64,000 nucleotides of DNA from Sporosarcina ureae (GCF_002082015.1 NZ_CP015109.1:272134-336133); one strand, 5' to 3'. Counted from the stretch's first letter, positions 20,580 to 29,937 are shown. The notes: generated by a model not told the origin, from the letters alone. A program made the numbers and translations.

Positions 20580-20820
20580 TATACTATGTAAAGTAATTAA
20601 AGTAGTACCTGTGCTGAAAACAATTAGGAATGAATAAACATTCACGTTTGTTTCCGTACAGGTACTACTCGTAGAAATACATACTTCAAGTTCTCAAGTC
20701 TTCGTGCGCTAATTCATCGTGAGTCCGAATGGTTTCAAGACACCGGCGTATTGTTACATTACGTAAGTCGATCTTCTAGGAGACATAGATTACATAGTCG
20801 TGAATACTTGATTTACGTCT

Positions 20821-22434
20821 TCAAGAATTCTTGCAATCCTGCCTTAATAATTGATCAGCAATATTCGCACCAATGAAGAAAGCTGGCGCTGATGTATTGC
20901 CATCTGAAACAAACGGTGCAATGGAATCATCCGCAACAATCAAATTTTCTACACCGAATACTTCTCCCATTGCATTCACAACACCTTGATTTTCATTTGG
21001 CGCCATTCTAAGTGTGCCTTGTATATGGTGTGTCGGACCTAAGTTATCCTTAATGAATGCTTCAAGTTTGCTATCGTCCTGAATCGTTTCCAGTGTAGGT
21101 GTAACGAGTTGATAGTGGGAATCTATTTTCGCTAGTTCTTCTGCAATGCTTTTAATATATACCCTATATATGTTTTTTATAGTTTCAAGGTCCGATCGAT
21201 TATTCAAAAATCCTGCATCAGCAAGCACAATCTTTAACGGATCTGCATTTTGAATTCTGACAGTTCCTTGGCTTTTCGGCTCCAATACTATCAGGATAAT
21301 GCTTAGCATTCCGCCAGCTCCTATTTGACCAATTAGCTGGACGCAACGCCGGTTGGGATCGGCACCAGGCGTTGGATCTGGCAAAAAGGCCCCGCCTGTA
21401 TAAAGCGCAAATGGATCCGCGTCCGGAAGTGCTTTGTCATTCGGATTCGTTGTAAACATCGAAGTATTTACCGGGTGGGTAGTCATGTTCTTCCCTACAT
21501 TCGCGTTATGATGAACAACGGAAATACCGGCTTTATTCAGTGTATCAGCTGGTCCGATGCCAGAAAGCATTAATAACTGAGGACTATTTATTCCTGCCGA
21601 TACAATAACTTTTTTGCGAGCATATGCGTAATAACAGTTTCCTTCTTTAAAAAATTCCACACCAATTGCTCGCTTATTATTATCAAAAATGACACGTTGC
21701 ACCGTTGAATTATAAGTTACCAATAACCGTCTACCGCCTACACCTTCCCCACTTTCTTTCATAACATCTGGAGAAAGAAAGGCGGTATCAGAACTTTCTC
21801 GTTGACCATAAGGAGTCTGGTATAGTTGCCATCTTGTAAAAGGGCCAAGTGGTGTATTGGGATCATTATAATCTAAAATCCTGGTGAAACCCGTGGCTCT
21901 TTCTATCGCTGTCACCAATTTCTCAACCATGCTAGTAGGGTAAGCGGGTGCCTGTCTAATATCCAACTTCCCGTTATATCCCCTAGCATTCGGATTTTGA
22001 GTCTGACCATTGTATTTTTCAAGTTGCGAAAATTGATACGTCTCTTGTTCAGGCGACCAAAGTGGGCCTAGAAGGTTTTCCCACTGTTTCATATTGGCCT
22101 GTGATGGTCTTACATATTGGTTATTGTTAATAGAGGAACCACCTCCCAAAGTTCGCCCACCCGTCCAATCAAATGACCGATCTTTCACATTTTTCTGAGG
22201 GACACCTTTTCCTTGCCAGAAGTATTGAGGGAAAAAGTCTTCAGTGAGAATAAATGGCGGTGCAAACAATGAATCTCTAATCGGCTGCTCTTTACTATTA
22301 TTATCTCCTGCCTCTAAAACTAACACAGAATTTTGGTTATCATCAGTTAGTTTCCTTGCAATGGCAGCACCCGCTGGCCCCGTTCCAACCACGATATAGT
22401 CATATGTTGGTTGGCTGTTGGTTCCTTTATTCAT
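20821..22434 (-). CDS. GMC family oxidoreductase
   Basis: About 537 residues with the N-terminal FAD motif VVGTGPAGAAIARKL, the GMC signature GGRTLGGGSSINN, the second signature GINSPQLLMLSGIGP and a C-terminal His (THHIQGTLRM) and Asn (SDGNTSAPA) pair that form the active site of alcohol oxidases and dehydrogenases. The ATG at 22434 is chosen because AGGGGG lies seven bases before it; an upstream in-frame start at 22500 adds residues without a ribosome site. It has no signal peptide. The substrate, an alcohol or sugar, is unknown. Confidence 0.9.
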   Translation of the reverse strand: MNKGTNSQPTYDYIVVGTGPAGAAIARKLTDDNQNSVLVLEAGDNNSKEQPIRDSLFAPPFILTEDFFPQYFWQGKGVPQKNVKDRSFDWTGGRTLGGGSSINNNQYVRPSQANMKQWENLLGPLWSPEQETYQFSQLEKYNGQTQNPNARGYNGKLDIRQAPAYPTSMVEKLVTAIERATGFTRILDYNDPNTPLGPFTRWQLYQTPYGQRESSDTAFLSPDVMKESGEGVGGRRLLVTYNSTVQRVIFDNNKRAIGVEFFKEGNCYYAYARKKVIVSAGINSPQLLMLSGIGPADTLNKAGISVVHHNANVGKNMTTHPVNTSMFTTNPNDKALPDADPFALYTGGAFLPDPTPGADPNRRCVQLIGQIGAGGMLSIILIVLEPKSQGTVRIQNADPLKIVLADAGFLNNRSDLETIKNIYRVYIKSIAEELAKIDSHYQLVTPTLETIQDDSKLEAFIKDNLGPTHHIQGTLRMAPNENQGVVNAMGEVFGVENLIVADDSIAPFVSDGNTSAPAFFIGANIADQLLRQDCKNS

Positions 22435-22580
22435 TTCAATCCCCCTAAATGGTTTTTGTGCAGTATATCCTATGGCAAGGAGAATGGGATTATGAAGCAA
22501 AGGAAAGTCCGAACGACGTGGACCGATGATACATTTTAGTAAAGGGCTCTTTCATGAACAGGGCGTGGGGAAATTTATCA

Positions 22581-22612
22581 ATAAAAAAGCACCGCTATAT
22601 GCGATGCTTTTA
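22581..22612 (-). terminator. Intrinsic terminator of the M28 peptidase gene
   Basis: On the minus strand AAAAGCATCGC pairs with GCGGTGCTTTT with one mismatch, and a run of six T follows. It lies about 30 bases after the peptidase stop codon. Confidence 0.8.
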
Positions 22613-22640
22613 AGGCGCTACCTCGATTCCAAATTGCTTA

Positions 22641-24803
22641 TTATTTCATTTCACTCAGCAGCTCACCTAATTTTTTCACGCTAGCTGCTTCATCTGTTAC
22701 AGTCTGTTCCAATAACTTTTTCTGTCTGTCCAGCGCATCCGTCAGTGTAGAAATTTCTTCTGACAAATCAGGCTTTGTCTGTTCTTTCTTCGCTTGCAAT
22801 GACTTGATCGTATCGAATAAGTCTTCATGGTCGACAATCCGTCCAGCACCCCACATGAGCTGCTCTTTCGGTGCTTTTATGACATAGTCTGTGAAGTAGT
22901 TGAATACTTCCTGATCAAAGTCATACGCATACCAGTTGTTGTCAATTGCGTATAAGTACTCATCCAGTGGAGTAGCGATATCGCCAGTAGTTAATGCCTC
23001 AATAGAAGCAGTTAAGTTTTTGACGTTATTTTGCGCATGCTCATGAGGGAATATCGGTTCATCTTCCCACGTCAATCGCACAAATTGGTCTTCCGCATAT
23101 TTATAAGCTGCTAACAAGTCGCTGTTTAACTCACGACTTTCCTCGTACAACTTCTTCGCTGTGTCTGTATCCTCTTTTTTAAGTGCTTCCGCATACTCTT
23201 TATTAATGTCAGCGACTTTTGTGTTCACTTCTTCTGCACTGGACATCGCCTGATCAATCTCTTTCGTCAAGTTGTTCGAAGCAACAGACGCCTGTTTAAA
23301 CGCATCGGTGTCGATCAAGTCTTTCATCGCTTGCAAACGTGTCGTGAAGTCTAACGGCACAATAGCGGTTTGATCGTAATGCATGGTCAATAATCCATAA
23401 AGATTTAAGTGGAATTTTAACGCCTCAGCATTGAATGCGTCTTCGCTGTCAAATTGAGAATGATAATGGGAGTGCATGAATTCACTATCTTGGAAATCAT
23501 TCCGAAGCGCTGGCACACCCGCAATACTGAATGAGAAGTCATCTGACCATGTACGTAGTGGAGAAACGACTGAAATCCCATCTTTGTACACGTCGGATAG
23601 TGGTGGCACTTCTTTTGCGAACTCTGTCAAATAGTTATTCAACTCGTACGTCGAGCGAATTTCATCTTGTGTCGTATGTTCATATGCCGGAAGTTCAAAA
23701 TTCATATTCGCAAACGTCTTACCTACCCACTCGGGATGAATATTGAAGATTTGATTGTAAGCACCTGTCGACCAGTCGTAGCGAGTATTCGATTTGCCCC
23801 ATTCTTCTGCTGCGATCGCATTGAAAATAAGAGTCTTTTCTGGTTGATAGCCGCTGTCAATCATTCCTTTAGCGATACCAAGCAGTAGACCGATTGCTGC
23901 ATTGTCATCTTGGAACCCGGCAAAATACGAATCATAATGGCCAGATAACAGGATATAGGAGTCCGGATCTTTTCCGACAATTTTCCCGTAATAATTATAC
24001 GCTTCTTGATCCATCTTCACAGTAGATTTAGCATCAAATTTTACGGTAAACTTGTCATTTTCACTTGCCTCTAGTGCCTTCTTCAGTTCATTTGCATCCG
24101 TTTGAGACATCGAGAATGCAGGTGCATCGTCCGGTCCGCAAATATCTTGTGAATTCAACGCATCGGGATCAACTTCGGCATAACCAGCTTCTTGTACCGC
24201 AATGACCGCTGCTGCCCCTTTTACATGCGCTTGATACGTAGGGTAATTAATCCACCATTCTTCACGTTGATTGATGTCGACTAATACCAGTTTCCCTTCG
24301 ATATCTAATCCCTCTAAATCTTTCGCAGTCCCTTTTCCTGCATAAACTATCTCAAGTTCTTTCACACCATTCGTGTCAAAGTTCACTTGATAACCACCTA
24401 GCACAGCAAGATGCTCTTTTCCGGCAGTATCCGTAAAGGTTAAATCGGCCTTCTCAAACTCCCAACTATCTACCGTAAACGCATCTTTCGTCACTTCAGT
24501 TAATCCGATTTTCTTCATTTCTTCTCCAATTTTCTCGCCAGTCTTTCGTTCCGCTTCCGATCCTGCCGTACGATAACCGAGCTTCTCATTGGTTTTATAT
24601 TCTTCCATTCCTTTAGCGAATTCAAAAGCATATTCCACATCTACTTCAGATAAGTACTTGTCCTTCTCATCTGAAAGCGGAACGGTCTTCACGTCCTCGA
24701 TCGGCTCTTTCTTCTCTTTGGAAATATCTTCTTTTGGTGTACACGCAACAAGTGAAGTTGCGACGAGCATAGACAACGTTAAGTAACTTACCATCTTTTT
24801 CAT
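22641..24803 (-). CDS. M28-family zinc aminopeptidase, secreted lipoprotein
   Basis: The 720 residues begin with a lipoprotein signal (lipobox LVAC, Cys21). A protease-associated insert follows (about 130-250), then an M28 metallopeptidase core with zinc-site segments GHYDSY, QDDNAAIG, AAEEWGKS and HSHYHSQFDS. The last 200 residues are charged and helical, possibly coiled coil. It should be anchored outside the membrane and cleave peptides. It is longer than typical M28 aminopeptidases because of the C-terminal extension. AAGGA lies about eleven bases before the ATG. Confidence 0.9.
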   Translation of the reverse strand: MKKMVSYLTLSMLVATSLVACTPKEDISKEKKEPIEDVKTVPLSDEKDKYLSEVDVEYAFEFAKGMEEYKTNEKLGYRTAGSEAERKTGEKIGEEMKKIGLTEVTKDAFTVDSWEFEKADLTFTDTAGKEHLAVLGGYQVNFDTNGVKELEIVYAGKGTAKDLEGLDIEGKLVLVDINQREEWWINYPTYQAHVKGAAAVIAVQEAGYAEVDPDALNSQDICGPDDAPAFSMSQTDANELKKALEASENDKFTVKFDAKSTVKMDQEAYNYYGKIVGKDPDSYILLSGHYDSYFAGFQDDNAAIGLLLGIAKGMIDSGYQPEKTLIFNAIAAEEWGKSNTRYDWSTGAYNQIFNIHPEWVGKTFANMNFELPAYEHTTQDEIRSTYELNNYLTEFAKEVPPLSDVYKDGISVVSPLRTWSDDFSFSIAGVPALRNDFQDSEFMHSHYHSQFDSEDAFNAEALKFHLNLYGLLTMHYDQTAIVPLDFTTRLQAMKDLIDTDAFKQASVASNNLTKEIDQAMSSAEEVNTKVADINKEYAEALKKEDTDTAKKLYEESRELNSDLLAAYKYAEDQFVRLTWEDEPIFPHEHAQNNVKNLTASIEALTTGDIATPLDEYLYAIDNNWYAYDFDQEVFNYFTDYVIKAPKEQLMWGAGRIVDHEDLFDTIKSLQAKKEQTKPDLSEEISTLTDALDRQKKLLEQTVTDEAASVKKLGELLSEMK

Positions 24804-24933
24804 GTATCACAGTCCTTTTTCATTTTTTTGCAATCAATTCATTAAACGATATAGAGAGAGTTTTCGCAATAGATTTCTACAATTATCATCATTATATTTA
24901 TTGAATATTTTTGTTGAGATATTCCATTTCTTA

Positions 24934-24966
24934 AAAAGCAAACAAAACTATAATTTGTTTGCTTTT
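24934..24966. repeat. 13-bp inverted repeat related to the 20,041 hairpin
   Basis: AAAAGCAAACAAA and TTTGTTTGCTTTT are separated by seven bases. It lies between divergent genes and so is not a terminator of either neighbour. It shares the AAGCAAACAAA core with the hairpin at 20,041. The rest of the 418-base gap from the peptidase to the nuclease N-terminal segment shows no gene. Confidence 0.6.
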
Positions 24967-25221
24967 AAGCATTCATTTGTTGTGAACTTGGTTTACTACA
25001 TCGAACCATTTCAACTAATGCTAGTTGGCATTCCTCAGGCGAATGAATGCTGTCCTGTAGCACGCATAACAATCTCTATGTATTCTAGCGTGAGTGTTAA
25101 CATCACCGACCATAATCTAATCGCACTACGTAATTAGTTGCGTATATCTTTCTTGAAAACTATGATAATCTCACTAATAGAAGCAAGTGATCAGTATGTA
25201 GGGCGAATTGAGAGTGATTGT

Positions 25222-25437
25222 ATGTTTGTGTTTTTTGCGTTGTTTGGTTTTCTATTTATTTTGATTGGTATTGTCGGCTTACTTGTTAAAGCGATTTTTA
25301 AAAAGCCGAAGAAGAAATTTGGTATCCTCACTTTAGTAGGCATTGCAGTGTTCCTGATGGCTGTAGTAATTACGCCAGTAGAGATAGAGCCAGAGATTGA
25401 AGAAGCTATATTCGGTGGAACAGGCGCCTATCGATAA
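25222..25437 (+). pseudogene. N-terminal membrane segment of the thermonuclease gene, separated by a frameshift
   Basis: From ATG 25222, which follows GAGAGTG, a 71-residue product has two membrane helices (VFFALFGFLFILIGIVGLL and FGILTLVGIAVFLMAVVI) around the basic loop KKPKKKF. It then runs into PVEIEPEIEEA and ends after a few out-of-frame codons. The next reading frame continues at once with EQAPIDKPSETPKKAPEKE, the expected acidic/proline linker. One base gained or lost near 25,400-25,420 explains both parts as one gene of 25222-26272. It could be a true mutation or a sequencing error. Confidence 0.6.
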
Positions 25438-26272
25438 ACCTTCTGAAACACCGAAGAAAGCACCTGAAAAAGAGTCTGTGGATGATGTAGAAAAACCAAA
25501 AGAGGTTAGTTCTACTAAAGCTGAAGAACAATCAGTCCCAGTCATAGTGCCTTCAAAAAATGATTCTTCAAAAGTTACTTCTGAAAAACTAAATGATGCC
25601 ACAGAGACAAGCGGTACCACCGCAAGAATCCCTGTAAAATTAGTAAAAGTTATAGATGGCGATACAATTAAAATTATATATAATGGTAAGGAACAAAATG
25701 TTCGATACTTGTTGATCGACACCCCTGAAACCAATCATCCCCGACTGGGTAAGCAACCGTTTGGAGATGAAGCAAAAGCTAGAAATAAAGAGCTCATAGA
25801 GAGCGGTACACTGGAAATCGAATTTGACGTCGGGGAACGTTTCGATAAATACAATCGTTTACTTGCGTATATTTATGTCGATGGAAAAAACCTTCAAAAA
25901 ATATTATTGAGTGAAGGGTTAGCTCGTGTAGCATATGTTTACCCTCCAAATACTCGATACGTAGATCCATATGAAAAGACGCAAGCAATAGCTAAAGAAA
26001 AAAAGTTGGGTATTTGGTCAGTTGAAGATTATGCTACAGACTCTGGCTTTAACGCGCAAGCAGTGAAAGAGAAACCTGAAAAATCAGCACCTCAAAAAGC
26101 GACACCTGCTTCAGCGCCTGTAGCTAAGCCCTCACATGCTACACAAAAGTCGGAATGGTTTCAAAACTGTAGCGAACTGAGGAAGACTTATCCTCACGGT
26201 GTGCCAAGCAGCCATCCGGCTTATCAACCTAAAATGGATCGCGATCAAGATGGATTTGCTTGCGAACGATAA
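25397..26272 (+). CDS. Thermonuclease-family protein with Excalibur domain (3' part of a frameshifted gene)
   Basis: After a low-complexity linker rich in Pro, Lys and Glu, the staphylococcal-nuclease fold begins near residue 75 (VKVIDGDTI). The catalytic residues are visible: Arg in VRYLLIDTPE, Glu in the same DTPE, and Arg in FDKYNRLLAYI. The C terminus is an Excalibur calcium-binding domain (CSELRK ... DRDQDGFACE). Such proteins are membrane-anchored or secreted nucleases that degrade DNA and RNA outside the cell. The frame has no ribosome site of its own at 25397 and was probably once joined to the membrane segment upstream. Confidence 0.8.
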   Translation: MKKLYSVEQAPIDKPSETPKKAPEKESVDDVEKPKEVSSTKAEEQSVPVIVPSKNDSSKVTSEKLNDATETSGTTARIPVKLVKVIDGDTIKIIYNGKEQNVRYLLIDTPETNHPRLGKQPFGDEAKARNKELIESGTLEIEFDVGERFDKYNRLLAYIYVDGKNLQKILLSEGLARVAYVYPPNTRYVDPYEKTQAIAKEKKLGIWSVEDYATDSGFNAQAVKEKPEKSAPQKATPASAPVAKPSHATQKSEWFQNCSELRKTYPHGVPSSHPAYQPKMDRDQDGFACER

Positions 26273-26302
26273 AAGTATAGCTATTTAAATAGAAGCCGAA
26301 TA

Positions 26303-26348
26303 AAAACCGCGTGAAACCAAGTTTTGTCACTTGGTTTCACGCGGTTTT
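26303..26348. terminator. Bidirectional terminator between nuclease and OsmC genes
   Basis: AAAACCGCGTGAAACCAAGT and its exact reverse complement flank a six-base loop, with A and T runs on both sides. It lies between the convergent nuclease and OsmC genes. The hairpin at 28,540 shares the AAAACCGCGTG arms. Confidence 0.9.
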
Positions 26349-26361
26349 AATTATGTCGTCA

Positions 26362-26820
26362 TTATTTTTTTATCCATTTCGACTCAACAGGAATTCCTGC
26401 ATCAGCAAAAAGATTATATACGGGGCATCTTCTTTCCACTTCTGCTTTTAATTGCGCAATCGCATCATCTGATTCATTCGTAGTGATTTCACAAACAAAA
26501 CGCACTTTCTGAAAATGCGTTTTCACGCCTTCTTCCCCCATTAAACCCTTGGCATCCACGATACCTGTCGTATCAAAATCAATTGCTGTAAAAGTAAAAC
26601 CTTGTTCGTTCGCAATTAATGGAATCATCACTGCCTTACAGCCATTCAGCGCAGCCGCAATATACTCGAGTGGATTTGCACCGGTATCCGTTCCACCTAA
26701 ATGAACAGGTTCATCCATCGGAAATCTTTCAAAGTCGCGGATTGTATGTGTAGAACGAACCCCTTCCTCCCACTTCGCTGTAGCAGCAATCTTTACTAAT
26801 GTATTGTTTGTTGTTGACAT
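26362..26820 (-). CDS. OsmC/Ohr-family protein
   Basis: About 152 residues with the OsmC fold. The two reactive cysteines are in LNGCKAVM and RRCPVYNLF, the pattern of the YhfA/OsmC group of thiol peroxidases. GGTDTGANPLEYIAAAL is the conserved segment before the first. It is expected to reduce organic peroxides or act on sulfur compounds. The ATG at 26820 has AAGGGG nine bases before it; an ATG three codons earlier abuts that site. It is a single gene. Confidence 0.88.
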   Translation of the reverse strand: MSTTNNTLVKIAATAKWEEGVRSTHTIRDFERFPMDEPVHLGGTDTGANPLEYIAAALNGCKAVMIPLIANEQGFTFTAIDFDTTGIVDAKGLMGEEGVKTHFQKVRFVCEITTNESDDAIAQLKAEVERRCPVYNLFADAGIPVESKWIKK

Positions 26821-27001
26821 ATACCCCATCCCCTTTTAATCCATACTATTATAATATGTATTGTAGCATATTGAAATGTTGAATGGAATAGAAAAAGAAA
26901 GATTATCGTTAGAATTCACAGAAATCTTTAACGTGAGCGATAAATATACTACGAGCCCAGTAGATCAGCCCATTATACACTTTGATTCAATTGATGAAAA
27001 A

Positions 27002-27031
27002 AACATCTAACCACTGCAATAGCTAGATGTT
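27002..27031 (-). terminator. Minus-strand terminator downstream of a decayed gene
   Basis: AACATCTA pairs with TAGATGTT. On the minus strand a run of seven T follows. It lies downstream of the decayed gene at 27,155. The rest of the gap from 26,830 holds only a 44-codon frame (26,876-27,010, plus strand) without a ribosome site. Confidence 0.65.
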
Positions 27032-27154
27032 ACCTTAAAAAGTGCTTATATAGTATTCTGGGAAAGATTTCGACTTTGACTTGTTTATATGCCTAGAATT
27101 TTTCCCATATTTCACCGAAAGTTACAAAGTATATTTACTAGCCGCTGTATCATT

Positions 27155-27600
27155 TCATTTACTGATTATTTCAGCTGGGGTAATTGCTTCATACGGAAGA
27201 GATGTCGTGCTAATTTTCGTGATGAACCAATTATCACGTCCAAGTTCGGGGTTCTTTTCTACAGTCACCACTTTATACCCTTTGCCCAACTTTGCATAAG
27301 AAGTGATTACATCATATACAAGCGTGAATTGTTGCGCAGTTTTACTGATTTTACAAACATGCACAATATGAATAGTTGACACCCACGGACTCGATTGTCC
27401 AGTTACCCAATTATTTTGTACAAATTGCTTTTCTGTACGTTTTCGAAGTGCTGGTGATCATACTGCATGTTGAACAGCACCACTTCGGGTTTGCAATCCT
27501 AACATCCATAGTTCAACTGTTTGTAAACCCTTCCATACATACGTATTGTGGTTGATTATAAGATGTTTTTTAACCAAGTTAATATATAAATAAATAAAAA
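27155..27600 (-). pseudogene. Decayed gene of unknown family
   Basis: One reading frame stays open for about 145 codons except for a single TGA near its middle. The first part reads HLIINHNTYVWKGLQTVELW and ends in AVQHAV-stop; the second continues SPALRKRTEKQFVQNNWVTG and ends in GYKVVTVEKNPELGRDNWFI. No start with a ribosome site remains, and its 5' end overlaps the small membrane gene in another frame. I do not recognise the family. A terminator follows it, which supports a once-real gene. Confidence 0.4.
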
Positions 27601-27819
27601 TGGTTCAATCCATACAAGGCAAAGTAAAATAATGAAAAAAGACGCGCATGATATGATTTTCATTGCTCCCTTTTCCTCTTTGGAAAACGCAATAAAACTA
27701 AAAATAATTCCACATACTAAAAAGATGAATCCGATCAGAACAACTGGTTCAATTATTTCAGTTGTTAACCAATTGATCACGAATGCTAGCAGTCCAGTAA
27801 CTACAAAACAAATGACCAT
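27556..27819 (-). CDS. Small three-helix membrane protein, possibly frameshifted at its start
   Basis: The 87 residues make three hydrophobic helices (ICFVVTGLLAFVINWL, VVLIGFIFLVCGIIFSFIAF, FFIILLCLVWIEPFLFIYIL) and a KEEKGAMK loop. I do not recognise the family. The ATG has no ribosome site. An AAAGGAGG lies further up, nine bases before a TTG that starts KRPFSTWSFVL and then stops in another frame. One lost or gained base near 27,785-27,800 would join that start to this protein, so the gene may be a recent frameshift mutant. Confidence 0.4.
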   Translation of the reverse strand: MVICFVVTGLLAFVINWLTTEIIEPVVLIGFIFLVCGIIFSFIAFSKEEKGAMKIISCASFFIILLCLVWIEPFLFIYILTWLKNIL

Positions 27820-27972
27820 GTACTAAAAGGTCTTTTCAAGTAAAGCAACCTCCTTTTGCTAAGCGTCTATGTGGCATAAAATCGCACTTACTGTTACTTA
27901 CCATTTTTTCTGGATGCTTCTGGCGTAGCGTATATTCTATGACTGTACCTATTTGTCCAAAAACCTATTTCA

Positions 27973-28140
27973 TCAATCTATTATATAAAACAAATTATTT
28001 TCTTGTAATACTTTTTCAGCTACATTAACTATGGAAATTCTACTGTCATGTAGTTGTTCCATGTCGGTAATTTTCATCATAGTGTAAGCCATCACTTCAG
28101 GTGCAATGAATTCATCTGGATGGCTCAGAACGATTATTGC
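27973..28140 (-). pseudogene. C-terminal gene remnant in an 900-base gene-poor stretch
   Basis: A readable C-terminal segment (AIIVLSHPDEFIAPEVMAYT ... NVAEKVLQENNLFYIID) ends at a TGA but has stops directly upstream and no start. The family is unknown. Around it, 27,820-28,716 holds no intact gene; a short frame near 28,410-28,500 ends in PTGKVVLKM, like the tail of a zinc-type alcohol dehydrogenase, but that is too short to call. Confidence 0.3.
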
Positions 28141-28539
28141 TTATCACAACATCCCTCGCTTCTATTTTTCAAACAGTAGAACTGATATAGTAGTAAATGA
28201 AACTAATTGCAGCAGATTAGTTACTAGTCACAGATAATTAGTATTCATATCGTATTATTTAGTTTACATAATATTATTATTTTTATTGTCTTATGTGAAA
28301 CTCTTACTATACCTGCTACACTCAACTAAACTAGGACCCCGAATTATATATCTTAAACGTTTCCATTTTGCGATAAAAAATTGTTTGCTTCACAATAATG
28401 AAACGTAAATAGTCGTCTCATTGCATTTTTAACACTACCTTTCCTGTAGGATGTTGTCTTTCTTTATAGCTAAGATCACCTATCTTATGGAAATATAGTT
28501 CATATGTATATAGGCTAAGACAAAACTTGATAATATGAA

Positions 28540-28588
28540 AAAACCGCGTGTGTCTAAGTTACGATGAACTTCGTTTTCACGCGGTTTT
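28540..28588. terminator. Terminator-like hairpin sharing arms with the one at 26,303
   Basis: AAAACCGCGTG and CACGCGGTTTT form an 11-bp stem, with an inner AAGTT/AACTT stem. A or T runs flank both sides. It lies downstream of the 120-residue gene on the minus strand. Confidence 0.7.
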
Positions 28589-28716
28589 AACTTTGCTTAT
28601 TTATTAATTGTAATAGATTTCCCACTTATTTTGCAGCTATTTTTCACTTTTCCTTCGTATACAATCTGAACCGATTCTAGCGTAATGCGTTTTCGACGAC
28701 AACAAAAGCTACTCTT

Positions 28717-29079
28717 TTATACGAGTCGATTCTCCAATGATTCGATCGCCAATTTTAGCGCAATCAAGCGACGCTCATTCACCGTTTTCTGAGGACTACC
28801 ATCCTTTGCTTTGGCTAATTGTTTTTCGATAGACGGAACGATACTTTGCAAAACTTTCTTGGATTGTAAGATCTCTTCTTTGTTATGGAAAAAGTCTATA
28901 TCGCGCCAAACGTCATGTAGGCTCTCCAACCCGACTTGTATAGCGTCACGTCGTTTTTTCACTAATGCTGTATTAGAACCTTTTTCTGTCATACTTGTAT
29001 AAGCATTCGAAAGCTTAGTCAAAGTGGACTCTAAAGAGTTAATGGACAGTTCTTGGACTTCTTGGCTAACCGTTTTCAT
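28717..29079 (-). CDS. Hypothetical helical protein
   Basis: This 120-residue, highly charged protein is predicted all helical, possibly coiled coil (SLESTLTKLSNAYTSMTEKG, IVPSIEKQLAKAKDG, LIALKLAIESLENRL). It has no membrane segment, signal or cysteine. I do not recognise a family. GAGG lies seven bases before the ATG, so the start is good. After the TAA the same frame stays open for 47 more codons, which could be chance or a once-longer protein. Confidence 0.6.
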   Translation of the reverse strand: MKTVSQEVQELSINSLESTLTKLSNAYTSMTEKGSNTALVKKRRDAIQVGLESLHDVWRDIDFFHNKEEILQSKKVLQSIVPSIEKQLAKAKDGSPQKTVNERRLIALKLAIESLENRLV

Positions 29080-29232
29080 ATTAGAACCTCATCTTTCATT
29101 TCAAAATATTTAAAGGTTAGTAGTTTTTATACTGACACTCTTCATTCGAGTTGCAGGCGTGCCAGCCCTTTTCCGCTATTGCTACTATTTAGGCTGTGAA
29201 CTCCCTATCCTTTGCACTTGGTAAAATGAAAG

Positions 29233-29937
29233 TTACGCTATTTTAATCGGTGTTTCTTTCACAATTTTATAAACTACTATAGCCGTAATCGTGGCTATAA
29301 CGAATGATGCGATGATCGCCACTACAACATTAGGTACCGGAATATCAAAGTTGAATAATCCCATCAATGGTTTAGGTGTGTCGAACGACCATAGCAAATC
29401 ATATAAAGATACTACTACGACTGCAACTATAATGGTTACAAATCCTCCAAGCCCTCCATAACGATAAAACCCTAATCCAATTAGCCATCCAACTAGAAAA
29501 TAGATCATGACTACGAAGAAATAAGAGACACTAGTCAGTAACCAACTGTTTACTCCAAGTGAGGATAACACAACTTCTTTGAATACGTTGATGTTCAATA
29601 CATGTACTATCCACGTTAGAATCGTTGTTAGACCTATGACAGTAATTGCTAAGCCTATCGCTGAAAGCAACGCTCCTTGAAAATACGACTTTCTAGTAAC
29701 GCCATATTTCACATACGTTGTGAGGAATACGGAGCTTGAAATGATCCCACACACGAGCATAAATATTGTAGTTGTTTGAAATGTAAATGTTAGTAACGAA
29801 ATGGACCTGATATCTGGTTCATCGAGGAACCAAACAATTGCAAAGTACGCAACATACACAATGGGCAAATACCACGCTACCCATTTCATTTGGACTAAGT
29901 ACAGGTCAGCACCTATTTTCTTTCCCATCGCGTTCAT
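29233..29937 (-). CDS. ABC transporter permease-like membrane protein
   Basis: The 234 residues form about six membrane helices in the ABC-2-like pattern of small permeases found beside YtrA-type regulators. The gene begins one base after the stop of the ATPase gene, with GGAGGGAG before its ATG, so the two are made together. It is the last gene of the gntR-ATPase-permease operon. In Bacillus, related operons are induced by cell-wall antibiotics; whether this one is too is inference. Confidence 0.82.
   Translation of the reverse strand: MNAMGKKIGADLYLVQMKWVAWYLPIVYVAYFAIVWFLDEPDIRSISLLTFTFQTTTIFMLVCGIISSSVFLTTYVKYGVTRKSYFQGALLSAIGLAITVIGLTTILTWIVHVLNINVFKEVVLSSLGVNSWLLTSVSYFFVVMIYFLVGWLIGLGFYRYGGLGGFVTIIVAVVVVSLYDLLWSFDTPKPLMGLFNFDIPVPNVVVAIIASFVIATITAIVVYKIVKETPIKIA

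Noticed and set aside
26876-27010. A 44-codon plus-strand frame starting MLNGIEKERLSLEFTEIF.
   Set aside because: No ribosome site, no family resemblance, and its end lies in a minus-strand terminator.
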